64,000 nucleotides of DNA from Xanthostigma xanthostigma (GCA_963575645.1 OY754467.1:6448001-6512000); one strand, 5' to 3'; positions 47,401 to 54,795 are shown, numbered from the stretch's first letter. The notes: generated by a model not told the origin, from the letters alone. Numbers and translations are program-made.

Positions 47401-50400
47401 CAGTCTTGTATTTAGTATGACCTCAGATAAATAAATGAAAGGGATATGGCTTTGCTCACATTTTTTCACTGTCCGCAACTAATCACATTCTAAACTACAC
47501 CGATGATAACAAATCTATATCAATGTTGCCAAACTGCAACTGATCATCGAATTATGTAATCGCTATAGCATTGATTAACAGAAATGACACATGCAAGTCA
47601 GTTGAAATTGATGCTATCAATGATATAGATAATAAATATAGTTTAAAAAAAACTAAAAAACACGCTTTATATCGAACTAAAAAGTAAAAAATATTTTTTT
47701 TAAAATAAGCTTAAAACAATAATAAATAAAAAATACTAGTATTATTGTGAAAAAATCGTGGGGCGCTCGATGTACAAAAATGTGGAACAAAGCGCCCCAC
47801 GCTTTTTTCACAATAATACTAGTATTTTTATTCATTATTGTTTTAAGCTTATTTAAAAAAAATATATTTTACTTTTTAGTTCGATATAAAGCGTGTTTTT
47901 TAGTTTTTTTTAAACTATATTTATTTTTCACTTCTTAGTTTGATATAAAGCGTGTTTTTTAGTTTTCTTTAATATTATATCGATTTCTAAATTATAGTAA
48001 TAGTATATTGTGCGACTAGTGAGAGAAGGAGAAGATTCCATGAGCGTGAAATTTGCCGCACGAGCGTAGCGAGTGCGGTTATACGCACGCGAGTGGAATA
48101 TTCTCCTTCGATCAATGGTCGCACATAATACTTTATTCAACTAGCAGGAGTAATATGTAATCGGGGCCCTGATAAAAGAGGGAAAAATAATAAATCACTT
48201 CATTGATTGACGTACCCACCGTCAGTGTATTAACACAAGGTTGCCATGACTTTCGCTGAATTGCGATGCTGTTTTCATATATACAATACCGCCTACCACG
48301 TTCCTATTGGTCCAGAAGCTGCGTGCAGTTTTTTTTTCATTATTTCACGCTTGGGCTTGCTACTGAGTTTCTATTGGTCCAGAAAATTCATTATCACACT
48401 ACGGCTTATTATTAGCACTCTACGCGTCAACATGAAGTAATTTATTATTTCTCCCGAGTTTAGCAGGGCCCCGAAATTACATATTATTCTCGCGTGTTGA
48501 ATAAATACATTTTAGAATAGATTAAACTATACATTACAATAATGTATAGTTTAATCTGATCTAAAATGTATTTACTATAATTTAGAAATCGATATAATAT
48601 TAAATGTAACGATTATTATACATGTTCATAGGCCCTGATGATGAAAATATATTTTTCGAAACGTTGGCCACAAGCGATACTCTGGTAAAGATTATTTCAA
48701 ACTTGTTCCTCAACCAAACAAATCTCCTTCAATACATATTTTTGGAACAAAACTTCTACTAACAATATATGGAATGTTAGGTCCATTTCTATACTATTAC
48801 GTCTTTGTGCATATCTATTGGTATTTTTCGTTATAAACCATAACAGGTACATGAACCTCGTCCGGTGATTATACACTTTCTAAATACCTTTAAAAGCCTA
48901 TAATATTCTTATCGTCTGAGAGGTAACACAAAAAATGAACAGAAATACATGACGCGTATAAAAAACCCAACAGTAATCATTTGAAACAAACTAAATAAGA
49001 TTTTTTCATCATACCATAATATGAAATTTTTATGACGATTCATCTAAAACAAGTCTTTTTACCTTCAGATGGACCTAGTTCCACAATAGGTAAAATTATT
49101 TTTATTGACGTGATAACGTCTTATAAATTGATGAAATAAATTGATGAAACACCGGCTGCATGCACGAAAAAGTGTCACGTTCCGAAATGTGTCACGTACC
49201 GCCTGACTTAAATATGATATTCGAGCGGAATACGTTATCACGTAAAACTATCGTCCGTAAACCGACTTTACAGACAACCAATTTTTTTTTTGTTTAGAAA
49301 CAGTTTTGTTTAAATTGTATTATTATTTTATATTTATACTAGCGTTCCTGCACGGTTTCACCCGAGTGCAAAAGAACGAATGGGTGGAAGGACATGAGTA
49401 CGCATATTCATCTTAGTTTACAAAGATAAATGTTGTGTCCAAATTTCATGATGATCGGAGTTACCGTTCAAAAGTTTTTGTCAATAAAAAGCAGTAGGTA
49501 TTTATACTTTTTTTAAGTCAATAAAATATAATAAATATTTAATTGAAAACACTGTAGGAAAATTATTTTTATATAGGTACCTATAGTTGTAACAGTTTTC
49601 AAATGAACTATTAATATAGATTTTAATTTTAATTGGTCGTAAATAAAATTAAAATAAATTTAAATGTAAGAAAGTAATGTAGAAAATTAAAAAAAAATAT
49701 ATTCGCCCAACGTGGAGCTTGAACCCACGACCCTGATATTAAGAGTCGCGTGCTCTACCGACTGAGCTAGCCCGGCTTGTGAATGTACGACGTTAATATT
49801 GGATTATTTAGTTAGGGCATTTCACCTGAATAGACGGTGATTTTGAGGTACATTTTGCAACATTTTTCATTGATGCTCTGCTTCTATTGGTCGTAGCGTG
49901 ATATTAAATATATAGCCTATAGCCTTCCTCGATAAATGGGCTATCTAACAAAAAAAAATTTTTCATTTCCAACCAGTAGTTCCTGAGATTAGCGCGTTCA
50001 ACCAAACAAACAAACAAACTCTTGAGCTCTATATATTAGTATAGATTTTGTGAAACAATAAATCTTATTCTATTCGTATTCGACATGTCAACAAAAAACA
50101 ACGGCATCGCTACACGCTCGGCTATTCTCAGACCCAATTATTTTGATAAATACGGTCAAATAACGTATCGAATTGACGATTGGACTATATATATTTACAC
50201 AAAGTATTACGTTCGTTTGTTTTTACGTTTCTATTAAACAATTGAAGCGAAAATTGAATTCGTCACAACAAATTTATTCACTTACATTTCCCGCGAAGTT
50301 AATTTATTTGCATGTCACGGATAAATCATTTAACTGAGACATATTATACATCTCAACTCCACGCTTCGCAACAATTGACGGAGCAAAATGGCGACCGTTA

Positions 50401-53174
50401 CAATTGAATATGCACACAACTTTCACCTGGATTTTTAAAACAGATTAATATTGTCGAATTTACAATGTTACCGTTTTTGATTATTAATGACTTCGGTTAC
50501 ATAACCTATATGTATACACATGCATTCAACTGTTTTAGAAATAATGACAATTGAAAGTGTTTTTACACATTAACATTTAAAGATGTGATTAGTAAATAAA
50601 TAATATAATTATGCATGCACATATAAATAATACCATGCGAAGACGGTACGAGAAACGAATTATAAAGTTCAATAATCTTCCATCTGTTCTAAAATAAATC
50701 CATAATAATTGTCCATTACGCAAGGCTAATCATTTGCCATTTGGGTTGATTACTGCAAGTGAAGACCAGAGTTAATGTTTTTTTTTTTGCGTCCACTCTA
50801 TACACTCTTTTATTAAAATATTTTATTAACGTCTGATTAGAACTCTTCAATAAATAAAATTGTCGACCAAACAAATATATTAACAAAAAATAATAATTAA
50901 TGCATTAACGTTTCGGTCCGGATTTGGACCTTCTTCAGAACTGATCTTAAAAATATAAAAATTGATTAATAATTAGTTTCTAATTGGTTTTATATTTTTT
51001 AGAATAGTTCTGATTAGTTACCGCTCGGACGGACAAATTTTGAGTTATATTTTGCAACATTTTTCATTGATGCTCCGCTCCTATTGGTTGTAGCGTGATA
51101 TTATATAGCCTATAGTCTTCCTCAATAAATGGACTATCCAGTAAAATTTTTTTTTTTAATTCGAACCAGTAGCTCCTGAGATTAGCGCGTTCAACCAAAC
51201 AAACAAACAAACTTGTTAGCTTTATATATATTAGTATATAGATAAATAATCAACAACACACTCAATTAAACATTGTTAGATTAAAACGTTCAGAATTATG
51301 CAAAATGTGTATAGTATAATAGAAGTAATTTCATGCTAAAACAAATACGTTTCTTCCGGTGAAAATTAAACAGATATGCAAAGCCGAAACAATATGTACC
51401 TAAACAATAAATATTAATTACTGCCCATACACTTCCGAGATAATTATAAATTAATTAATGATTTGGTAATTAAACTGCAATCAGTTACAATCAAAACGTG
51501 TGAATGACACTAAAATTACTGTTCGTTACGAATCGATTGCCCCAAAATGTTTGTTTTAGGATCAAAGAAACAAACCATTGTTGATTAATTATACCGCAAA
51601 TCACAAGAATATTAATGGCCCATAGGTGTTACATATATCTATACTAAGTACCTGGGTGACCGAGCTTTGCTCGGAAAGTTAAATAAAATACTGATATGTG
51701 TTAAGCTTTAAAGATTAACTGTCGTAATATTTTGAAAACAATTGTTTTGTTGTTTGTATAAAATTCCAAAACCTACTTACAATATTTAAGTATTTTCATA
51801 CGTCAAAAATTGATTTTTATAATGATAAAATGTGTAAGAAAACGATTTTTTCGAGAGATGAGACCTAGCTAAAACGATTTTTTGCCCCCCAAAATCCCTT
51901 TTTTGTAAATTTCATCCAAATCGTTAGGGCCGTTTTCGAGAAAATATTTAGGGACATAGGTAGGTACATAGGTAGATACAAGATTAGCTCGTTTAATAAT
52001 ATAGGGGATATATAAAGCTGAAGAGTTTGTTTATAATATAATTTCCAGATAAGATGGAACGGTTGTCCGGTGTCTGTATATATAGTAACGGATTACAAAA
52101 TCCACATACTGCGAGAGTTGTTTTTTTAATGAATTATACAGACGTTATCTCAATTATTTAAAATAAATAAAATCGAAACTTAGTCTGTAATTGAACAGTT
52201 TTAAAGATTTCTAGAGCGAAATTTCAGTTTTCATCATTTTTTTCTATTTATATTTTTTTGTACATATCTTCTATCTTGAAGAGTTTGTTTGTTTGTTTGG
52301 TTGAACGCGCTAATCTCAGAAACTACTGGTTCGAATTGAAAAATGTTTTTTTTTTGTTGTATAGCCCATTTATCGAGGAAGGCTATAGACTATATAATAT
52401 CACGCTACGACCAATAGGAGCGGAGCATCAATGAAAAATGTAACTCTTTTGTACGTCCGACAAAAACTCCGATCATCATGTTTGGACACAACATTAATCT
52501 CGGTAAACTAAAATGAATGCCTTCCCGATTCGTTTTTTTTTTGCACCCGGTTGAAACCGGGCGGGACCGCTAATTGTTTATATTTGTTAAGCTAACGACT
52601 GAGGCCGCTTTTAGGGTTCCGCAGCTTAAAAGGAAAAAGGAATCCTTAGAGGGTCACTCTGTTGTCCGTCCGTCTGTCTGTCTTTTGGGAATCAAATACT
52701 ATACCACGCGCTTGTTTATTTTTTGAGTGAAGAATTTATATTAAAATGTGTTATTGGAAAAAAGGATTTATCGGGATAAATAATTTTTTGACAGTCGTCG
52801 ATTTCTTCTTTTTGAAGATTTTCATGAAAATGATGGAAGTCGCATATGCGCTGCAGTGTATTTTTTGACTGACCATGCGGCTCCCATCATTTTGATGGAA
52901 ATCTTCAAAAAGAAGATGTCAACGATGAACGAAGGCATTTTCAAAATATAAACAAACTCACCACAACACGCCTTGCCGAAATCAAGACGCACCAGCTGCA
53001 CCATGTAGGGCTCCAACAAATTGACGTACCACCAGGGCATGCGTTCTGGCCGCGTTAGCGTGCACGTTTCGGGACTGAAGAAGGCGCTGGTACTGCCGTC
53101 TATCGCTTTCTGCGGGATGCCGCCGCCCTCGGTACTGATCTGCATCGGCGCTTTGCCCGCAGCCACGTTCAGCA
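19286..53174 (-). CDS. fw: Furrowed-like transmembrane selectin-type receptor, nine exons, 5' end missing
   Basis: Nine minus-strand exons (52962-53174, 37816-38036, 34727-34938, 33160-33368, 32073-32249, 30898-31077, 29854-30033, 27361-27820, 19286-19700) join in phase into about 754 residues. Domain order is fucolectin/F5-8C-like, C-type lectin with six cysteines, three sushi domains, a Thr/Ser/Pro-rich stalk, one transmembrane helix and a ~140-residue tail. This is the architecture of Drosophila Furrowed, a cell-surface adhesion receptor linked to eye, bristle and planar-polarity phenotypes; function here is inferred from that. The first exon starts inside a codon, so a signal-peptide exon must lie further 5', beyond 53174. 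The Drosophila protein carries more sushi repeats, so further or alternative exons are possible. The gene spans at least 34 kb, with a 14.9-kb first visible intron. Confidence 0.88.
19847..20575. mobile_element. Foldback element with GTCCCATTTTAATGTCCC termini
   Basis: About 265-bp arms start TATACAGCcTGTCCC and end GGGACAcGCTGTATA, nearly identical by eye. The centre carries the CATCCTCCCAAAATTTTG module shared with other elements here. Confidence 0.87.
20580..21124. mobile_element. MITE family C, copy 1
   Basis: Inverted termini are AGATAGCGGATGCC / TAGTGTATCCGCAATCT, and the arms contain TACGTGGAAAACGCCG. A second copy is at 31170-31796. Confidence 0.82.
21419..21722. mobile_element. MITE family D, copy 2
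   Basis: Termini TATAGTACGCGCTACG / GGCGCGTACTATA. The interior matches the copies at 4675 and 26231, with substitutions at mirrored terminal positions. Confidence 0.82.
21860..22920. other. Intron segment, GC-richer than its surroundings
   Basis: Lies in the 7.7-kb intron before the last receptor exon. The region 22300-22920 has many CpGs (GCGCCGATGGGGCGACGTGC) and several chance open frames on both strands, none with a recognisable family. Confidence 0.4.
22922..23135 (+). repeat. Dispersed family E, copy 2 (partial)
   Basis: GACCGTTGCACGCACGAGG to GTGTTCAGAGACAATAA, with TTTCATGACGGTATTTATG and the GTTAACAAACACGGCGTCAT block also found in copy 1. Confidence 0.6.
23751..24250. mobile_element. 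Inner foldback element
   Basis: About 148-bp arms around GTTGAACGTATGTGAAAGTC are mirrored at 24101-24250. The unpaired centre contains GAGCGACAGAGCAACCC. Confidence 0.8.
24304..24630 (+). repeat. 164-bp tandem duplication with A-rich tail
   Basis: GTGAGTGAACAAT recurs at 24304 and 24468, each followed by CCCTTAGGGT and ATAATTATCAAAAT. An A-rich tract and GAGAACCTCCTCCGTTTTTG follow (24625-24700), which looks like the 3' end of a retroposon. Confidence 0.75.
25187..25366 (-). repeat. Dispersed family E, copy 3 (partial)
   Basis: The GCGCGCACCAAAACCATC and ATCGTGCGAAGTCGATTC blocks align with copy 1 near 13677-13720. It ends AAACCAGTCTCGTGTGCAACG. Confidence 0.6.
25719..26210. mobile_element. 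MITE family F, copy 1
   Basis: Inverted arms around TTTTTTATCAAAACTCAAAA and TTTGAGTTTTAATAAAAAAA, with CCAGGACCGACCTCAAAA inside, related to 43631-44128. Confidence 0.7.
26231..26547. mobile_element. MITE family D, copy 3
   Basis: Termini TATAATACGCGCCACG / CGTGGCGCGTATTATA are perfect over 16 bp. It is the best-preserved copy and lies in the last intron of the receptor. Confidence 0.87.
26583..27306. mobile_element. Foldback element with AGATCCCAGAG termini
   Basis: Arms of ~240 bp (AAGATCCCAGAGccGCCAGA / TCTGGCGaCTCTGGGATCTT) are nearly identical. The element ends about 55 bp from the transmembrane exon's donor. Confidence 0.87.
27361..27820 (-). CDS. fw: Furrowed-like exon: Thr/Ser/Pro stalk and transmembrane helix
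   Basis: Acceptor ACATTTTAG opens [20 protein letters not shown], a basic Thr/Pro-rich stalk probably O-glycosylated. It then runs through [14 protein letters not shown] to the membrane helix [13 protein letters not shown] plus [14 protein letters not shown], followed by a basic stop-transfer residue. Donor CAG|GTATGT. The exon is GC-rich, and plus-strand frames across it are shadows. Confidence 0.9.
28279..28425. mobile_element. 147-bp foldback MITE
   Basis: GTTCGTTCCAAGCAGCCG mirrored by CGGCTGCTTGGAACGAAC, with further inverted TGCGCAAGACTGTC inside. Confidence 0.85.
28561..28989. mobile_element. hAT-type MITE, 429 bp, with 8-bp target duplication
   Basis: Terminal inverted repeats CAGTGTTGCCAG match 12/12, flanked by identical 8-bp CCCGTCAG at 28553-28560 and 28990-28997. 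Terminal CAGTG and an 8-bp duplication are hAT hallmarks. No transposase is left inside. Confidence 0.92.
29012..29236 (+). pseudogene. MADF-domain (Adf-1-like) fragment
   Basis: A plus-strand frame between a TAG at 29009 and a TGA at 29234 contains [19 protein letters not shown] and SKDYSNRDN, the start of a MADF DNA-binding domain. The rest of the domain is not recognisable and no start codon is present. It lies antisense inside a receptor intron. I read it as a transposon- or gene-derived relic. Confidence 0.6.
29854..30033 (-). CDS. fw: Furrowed-like exon: sushi/CCP domain 3
   Basis: After TTTCCAG it reads [48 protein letters not shown], a complete CCP module in the same phase as the other two. 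Donor G|GTAAAG. Confidence 0.93.
30540..30850 (-). repeat. Retroposon-like repeat fragment
   Basis: Contains GCAAAATTTCAGCTCAATCG and ACAGACAGACGGACACC, a composition common in dispersed insect repeats. It sits in the intron between sushi 2 and sushi 3. Ends are not defined. Confidence 0.4.
30898..31077 (-). CDS. fw: Furrowed-like exon: sushi/CCP domain 2
   Basis: After CCTATAG it reads [46 protein letters not shown], a full four-cysteine CCP module, again phase 1 to phase 1. Donor G|GTACAC. Confidence 0.93.
31170..31796. mobile_element. MITE family C, copy 2, with internal insertion
   Basis: Same termini as 20580-21124. It carries ~66 extra bases (31509-31575, including GGGACCTCGTTTTCGTTCGC) in place of ACATTATAT in copy 1. 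Confidence 0.82.
32073..32249 (-). CDS. fw: Furrowed-like exon: sushi/CCP domain 1
   Basis: It encodes [40 protein letters not shown] and PPVCK. The four-cysteine sushi pattern is complete and the exon is symmetric (phase 1 at both ends), as usual for CCP modules. Donor C|GTACGT. Confidence 0.92.
32341..32995. mobile_element. Foldback element with GTT-repeat centre
   Basis: Arms from AAGATTAAAGGAAGAATCC to GTTACAGTTGTT are mirrored at 32800-32995, separated by GTT-rich sequence. The plus-strand right arm holds a degenerate hammerhead-like core (CCGAAGA...GCCGAAACGTC, ~32878-32908). Confidence 0.8.
33160..33368 (-). CDS. fw: Furrowed-like exon: C-terminal half of C-type lectin domain
   Basis: It completes the R codon and reads [51 protein letters not shown] and LNYICQH. 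The WSDTNC segment stands where calcium-binding lectins carry WND, and an EPN/QPD sugar motif is not evident, so calcium-dependent sugar binding is doubtful. The donor is C|GTAAGT. Confidence 0.92.
33700..34080 (+). repeat. Repeat module with GCGCATGCGCC, copy 1
   Basis: Runs from about CAAAATATTTCCG through CTGCGCATGCGCCGATTTT and CATCCTCCCAAAATTTGG to AGTACCATTCCCCAC. An inverted copy is at 45930-46262. Confidence 0.7.
34099..34624. mobile_element. hAT-like element with GATGTGCCGGAT termini, copy 1
   Basis: Termini GTGATGTGCCGGAT / ATCCGGCACATCAC, with CCGCGGATACGGATC repeats in both arms and an inner hairpin around TCTTTGGAAAGAGAC. A decayed duplication (TTGGATG/TTGGAATG) may flank it. 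The larger relative at 57533-58774 has a clean duplication. Confidence 0.82.
34727..34938 (-). CDS. fw: Furrowed-like exon: N-terminal half of C-type lectin domain
   Basis: After TTGTGCAG it reads [39 protein letters not shown] and [18 protein letters not shown], the first half of a long-form C-type lectin fold with its first three cysteines. The donor is ACAG|GTATGC, phase 2. Confidence 0.92.
34983..35350. repeat. Inverted pair of hammerhead-bearing repeats
   Basis: TAAAATTATCGACCAATTTT...ACGTTTCGATCCCG is mirrored by CGGGATCGAAACG...AAATTGGTCGATAATTTTA. A third copy lies at 50824-51010. The hammerhead-like core in each points to a Penelope-like or similar retroelement. Confidence 0.75.
35260..35287 (+). 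ncRNA. Hammerhead-ribozyme-like core 1
   Basis: CTGAAGA (CUGANGA), stem GATCC, loop AAATCG, stem GGATC and GAAA occur in the hammerhead order. Stem III and the cleavage site could not be placed. The antisense arm at 35073-35099 has a two-base deletion in this core. Confidence 0.5.
35424..35506 (+). repeat. Dispersed family E, copy 4, left part
   Basis: GCTGCACACAAGGCTAG through CTGCTGGGACTTGG to ATGGAAATG. It continues at 37454 after an inserted element. Confidence 0.7.
35507..37453. mobile_element. 1.95-kb insertion splitting family E copy 4
   Basis: GAAATG is duplicated at 35501-35506 and 37454-37459, and family E is uninterrupted across this point in the copy at 13392. Both ends carry CGATGCATCGAA motifs and the right end is GCGCATCCCTA. 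The 155-bp-array element (35718-36857) is nested in it. Confidence 0.6.
35718..36857 (+). mobile_element. Element with 155-bp tandem array, copy 1
   Basis: Units starting CGTTCACG(A/T)TATCTC.TGA recur at 35875, 36030, 36186 and 36342. Each carries an inverted GTTCACGA/TCGTGAAC pair. TAACTTCCCGC at 35764 and GCGGGAAGTTA at 36841 form inverted ends, with a CA microsatellite near 36650. The copy at 44205-45352 is nearly identical, inverted. Confidence 0.82.
37454..37800 (+). repeat. Dispersed family E, copy 4, right part
   Basis: Resumes AAATGACGCCACTGTGGGCT and ends CTAGCGACAAAACCAGGC, immediately beside the receptor exon donor at 37815. Confidence 0.75.
37816..38036 (-). CDS. fw: Furrowed-like exon: second half of fucolectin/F5-8C-like domain
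   Basis: Acceptor TGTTTTCAG joins in frame to the previous exon ([18 protein letters not shown]). It continues [32 protein letters not shown] and [12 protein letters not shown], closing the domain, with donor CAG|GTACTT in phase 0. A longer open frame runs past both splice sites but has no domain content there. Confidence 0.9.
38932..39079. mobile_element. Hairpin family H, copy 1 (148 bp)
   Basis: TATATGTTACGGTTAATAC at one end is mirrored by GTATTAACCGTAACATATA at the other, with TTCGCGAATTAA in both arms. Confidence 0.88.
39351..39389 (+). repeat. Solo end of MITE family D
   Basis: TATAATACGCG-CACGAATC to GGCTCGGAAGTTAG matches only the first ~39 bp of the family. The rest is absent. Confidence 0.7.
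39390..40795. other. Intron segment, nothing coding
   Basis: Part of the 14.9-kb first visible receptor intron. The stretch 40100-40230 is CpG-rich (GACCGCCGCGTTGTCTCGCG) but has no recognised motif. Confidence 0.4.
40803..42277 (+). mobile_element. Lepidopteran repeat B, copy 2
   Basis: Starts AAACCGGTCAAGTGTGAGTC and ends GTACGGAACCCTAAAAAG. The interior matches 9588-11090 in order, including the GCGCATGCGCC array (41208, 41318, 41437). Confidence 0.87.
42290..42830 (-). repeat. Family K (reverse copy) interrupted by family A copy 4
   Basis: GATTCTTTAAAACTGTTCA-like and ATGTGGATTTTGTAATCCG blocks match 52030-52260 in reverse. A family A copy (42353-42540, plus orientation) sits inside, and a flanking segment TTCGCTCTAGGAATCTTTAA is repeated on both sides of it. 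Confidence 0.6.
43405..43628 (+). repeat. Dispersed family A, copy 5 (no tRNA cassette)
   Basis: AAGATGATCGGAGTTTTTGT directly followed by CGGACGTACAAATTTTGAG, then the usual 3' half. It lacks the tRNA-like insertion. Confidence 0.8.
43631..44128. mobile_element. MITE family F, copy 2
   Basis: Termini ACAGAGTGAGTTTTAAGTTG / CAACTTAAAACTCACCCTGT, about 498 bp. The centre contains a perfect 31-bp-arm palindrome (43888-43951) with only AG between the arms. Confidence 0.85.
44205..45352 (-). mobile_element. Element with 155-bp tandem array, copy 2 (inverted)
   Basis: Reverse complement of 35718-36857, including the array, the CA microsatellite (as TGTG near 44395) and both flanks of the inverted CTTCCCGC ends. 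Only scattered differences are visible. Confidence 0.85.
45628..45811 (-). mobile_element. tRNA-derived SINE, 5'-truncated copy
   Basis: Matches the 3' half of the SINE at 1774-2196 in reverse (GACGCCATTCGCACCATTAC). It is flanked by its own 14-bp duplication AAGATCGTTACAAT at 45614-45627 and 45812-45825. Confidence 0.82.
45930..46262 (-). repeat. Repeat module with GCGCATGCGCC, copy 2 (inverted)
   Basis: Reverse of 33700-34080: GGTCAAAAATCACTTTTCAA, CAAATTTTGGGAGGATG, GGCGCATGCGCAGAAG. Confidence 0.75.
46412..46580. repeat. Hairpin with GTTTGCTGAAGATGAGAGC arms, copy 1
   Basis: TCTTACCACAATAGTTTTAT...CATCTTCAGCAAACACT is mirrored. The arms read CTGAAGATGAGAGC.AGCTCCCGAAAT, another CUGANGA...GAAA pattern with a weaker stem. 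A half copy is at 55466-55570. Confidence 0.65.
47636..47985. mobile_element. Foldback family I, copy 1
   Basis: AACACGCTTTATATCGAACT is mirrored by AGTTCGATATAAAGCGTGTT, around a strong hairpin GTGGGGCGCTCGATG / AAAGCGCCCCAC. A relative is at 62862-63310. Confidence 0.82.
47967..48606. mobile_element. Nested foldback element
   Basis: Outer arms ATATCGATTTCTAAATTATA / TATAATTTAGAAATCGATAT. Inner arms at 48130-48180 and 48455-48516 (GGGGCCCTG / CAGGGCCCC) enclose unique sequence. An 18-bp-arm palindrome lies at 48523-48561. Confidence 0.7.
48635..48661 (+). ncRNA. Hammerhead-ribozyme-like core 3
   Basis: CTGATGA, GAAAA / TTTTC stem with a TATAT loop, then GAAA, then CGTTGGCC. Same logic as the other two but a different family. 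Stems I and III are not resolved. Confidence 0.4.
49205..49290 (-). repeat. Dispersed repeat, pair member 2 (inverted copy of 505-580)
   Basis: ATTCGAGCGGAATACGTTAT and GTAAACCGACTTTACAGACA are the reverse complement of the segment at 505-580. Confidence 0.7.
49338..50046 (+). repeat. Dispersed family A, copy 6 with tRNA-like cassette
   Basis: ACTAGCGTTCCTGCACGG to a TATTAGTATAGAT tail. The antisense tRNA-Lys-like relic is at 49705-49777, with loop CTCTTAA (anticodon CTT) but an unpaired anticodon stem. Confidence 0.85.
50824..51010 (-). repeat. Hammerhead-bearing repeat, third copy
   Basis: AACGTCTGATTAGAACTCTT and AAATAAAATTGTCGACCA match the arms at 34983-35350. Carries core 2. Confidence 0.75.
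50911..50938 (-). ncRNA. Hammerhead-ribozyme-like core 2
   Basis: Minus strand: CTGAAGA, A, GGTCC, loop AAATCC, GGACC, GAAA. Compared with core 1, an A-T pair of stem II has become G-C, keeping the pairing. A 12-bp palindrome TTAATGCATTAA follows the core. Confidence 0.5.
51014..51243 (+). repeat. Dispersed family A, copy 7 (partial)
   Basis: CTCGGACGGACAAATTTTGAG to GCTTTATATATATTAGTAT. No tRNA cassette. Confidence 0.8.
52007..52262 (+). repeat. Family K, forward copy
   Basis: AAGCTGAAGAGTTTGTTTAT, GGTTGTCCGGTGTCTG, GGATTACAAAATCCACATAC and GACAGTT-like 3' part. Matches 42568-42790 in reverse and 54800-55465 in parts. Confidence 0.65.
52275..52572 (-). repeat. Dispersed family A, copy 8 (no tRNA cassette)
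   Basis: GAAGAGTTTGTTTGTTTGG to CGGGCGGGACCGCTAA, reverse orientation, without the cassette. Confidence 0.8.
52790..52950. repeat. Small foldback beside the first receptor exon
   Basis: GACAGTCGTCGATTTCTTCT...TTCATGAAAATGATGG is mirrored by CCATCATTTTGATGG...AAGAAGATGTCAACGATG. It ends within ~15 bp of the exon donor at 52961. Confidence 0.7.
52962..53174 (-). CDS. fw: Furrowed-like exon: first half of fucolectin/F5-8C-like domain
   Basis: After acceptor TTTACAG it reads [45 protein letters not shown] and [10 protein letters not shown]. The NVA-GK, KAIDG and WW-V-L motifs are those of fucolectin-type discoidin domains. The donor is G|GTGAGT. The first codon is split, so this is not the initiation exon. 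It is GC-rich against its surroundings. Confidence 0.9.
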
Positions 53175-54795
53175 CTGTAAATAAAAATTGACAATTAAAA
53201 TTAGGATTTATTTGTAGTAAAAGACATCGAAGTCTATTAAAAACTCAAGTTTCAAAACTGTAGTTATAAAATATCTTTAAAAGTTGATTGACAGTTCTTT
53301 AGTCACGTATGTGTTTGAACTTTTCGGTAACGTTAAAGGGGAAATATGATTCAATGGCGGGGAAAAATCTTTGTGATGCTAAATGAATAACCCATATACT
53401 TTTATTCTATACTGAGAATAGGAATTAAGTCGCAATCGAACTATTATGGTACAAACATATACTTCTGTCTTTTTTTACGCCGTAAGCACTGGCGTATCCA
53501 GGAGGGCAAAACAAGCACGGGGTATCCGGCTTAAGAAATTTCTAATTTGCTCCCTCCTGAGCCAAAAACTGGGTACGCCTATGTTAACGTTATAGAACAA
53601 GACAAAGTTTTTGAAACAGAGATACTTTATTCAGATTGAATGCAAGTACATTAACCAATTCTATCATCGGAGAAATCAGGGAATTACATCGAAGAAAGAG
53701 ACGCAGATATATTTTCGATACGCTTTGTTGCCTTCGCTCACCGCACATTGAGTAGATAGGCAGTGAGTCATATAGAAAATTATTAAATATACGGGATAAC
53801 CCATCAACGAAACGAGTCACGTTTTTGATGTGAAACATCTAATGACGCGTTTGGTTGGAAATAAATCCGTGCAATTGGGAAGACGTGTTACGTTTGTGTG
53901 CATTGGATTAAACATGATTTGAGTTGAAGGCGACATCTAAATAACAGTGCGTTTTTTTTCTTGGTTTGCGTCTGAACTAATAGCTTTGAGTAAGTCCTGT
54001 CAGATGTCGTTACATGCTACTAAAACAGTTTTTTTGAGAAAACGACGTAATTTTGTACAAAATATTTAATGAAAACTATCCTATAGCGTATGTTGCACCA
54101 AGCAAAACACATTTACAAAAGTTAACTAAAATCGGTTCAGTGGTTTCGGAAATTTGCGCGGCCAAAATTGTGACACGCGAATTTTATATGTATAGTTATT
54201 TTTTAAATTTATATTTCGCACGCTTACAACCAGACTGTAAAATTCTAAAAAATTTAATTAACGGGTTTCCGTCTTGACTGAGCATTGATATCTTCACATA
54301 ATTATTTTTTTTTATTGAAAACGAAATTCAATTTAATTTGTCCTCATTTTAACTTATTTCTAGTTTACTGACGACAAAAACAGTTTCAATGACGAAACAA
54401 TCTGAACATTCAAATTACTCCAAGAAAATATAAGAGCACCATATAATTTATATAGTTTACGCTGTCTGAGAAAGTCTATAAAATGCATATCTTACTTCAC
54501 TGCGAATTTATCTTCTTTGCTGTGTCTCTGCGTATCTATACAACCCACGTCATTTGCTAACACAAAGCAAATGTCTTTTTTTTCTCATAATTGTTACCAA
54601 AATTAATTTGGAAAAGTAAATTGCGATGTTGAGACGAAAATAAATATTCACTTTTTCACAACAATAAAGAAAATGACTCGAGTCACAGTTCAAACCGTGC
54701 AGCAGCCAAAACAGTCTTTTTAGTGGGGCCAAAAGTGTTATTTTAGCGATTCCTATAGGTTTCGCGTGGTTCTGATGCAACCAATGCGACGCCAA
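53175..54795. other. Region upstream of the first visible receptor exon; no exon found
   Basis: The missing signal-peptide exon could lie here or beyond the window. No ATG-led hydrophobic peptide followed by a matching-phase donor was recognised. Confidence 0.4.

Noticed and set aside
19286-53174. More than three sushi exons in the receptor
   Set aside because: I looked for further CCP cysteine patterns in the introns and found none with splice sites in phase 1; they may exist but I cannot support them.
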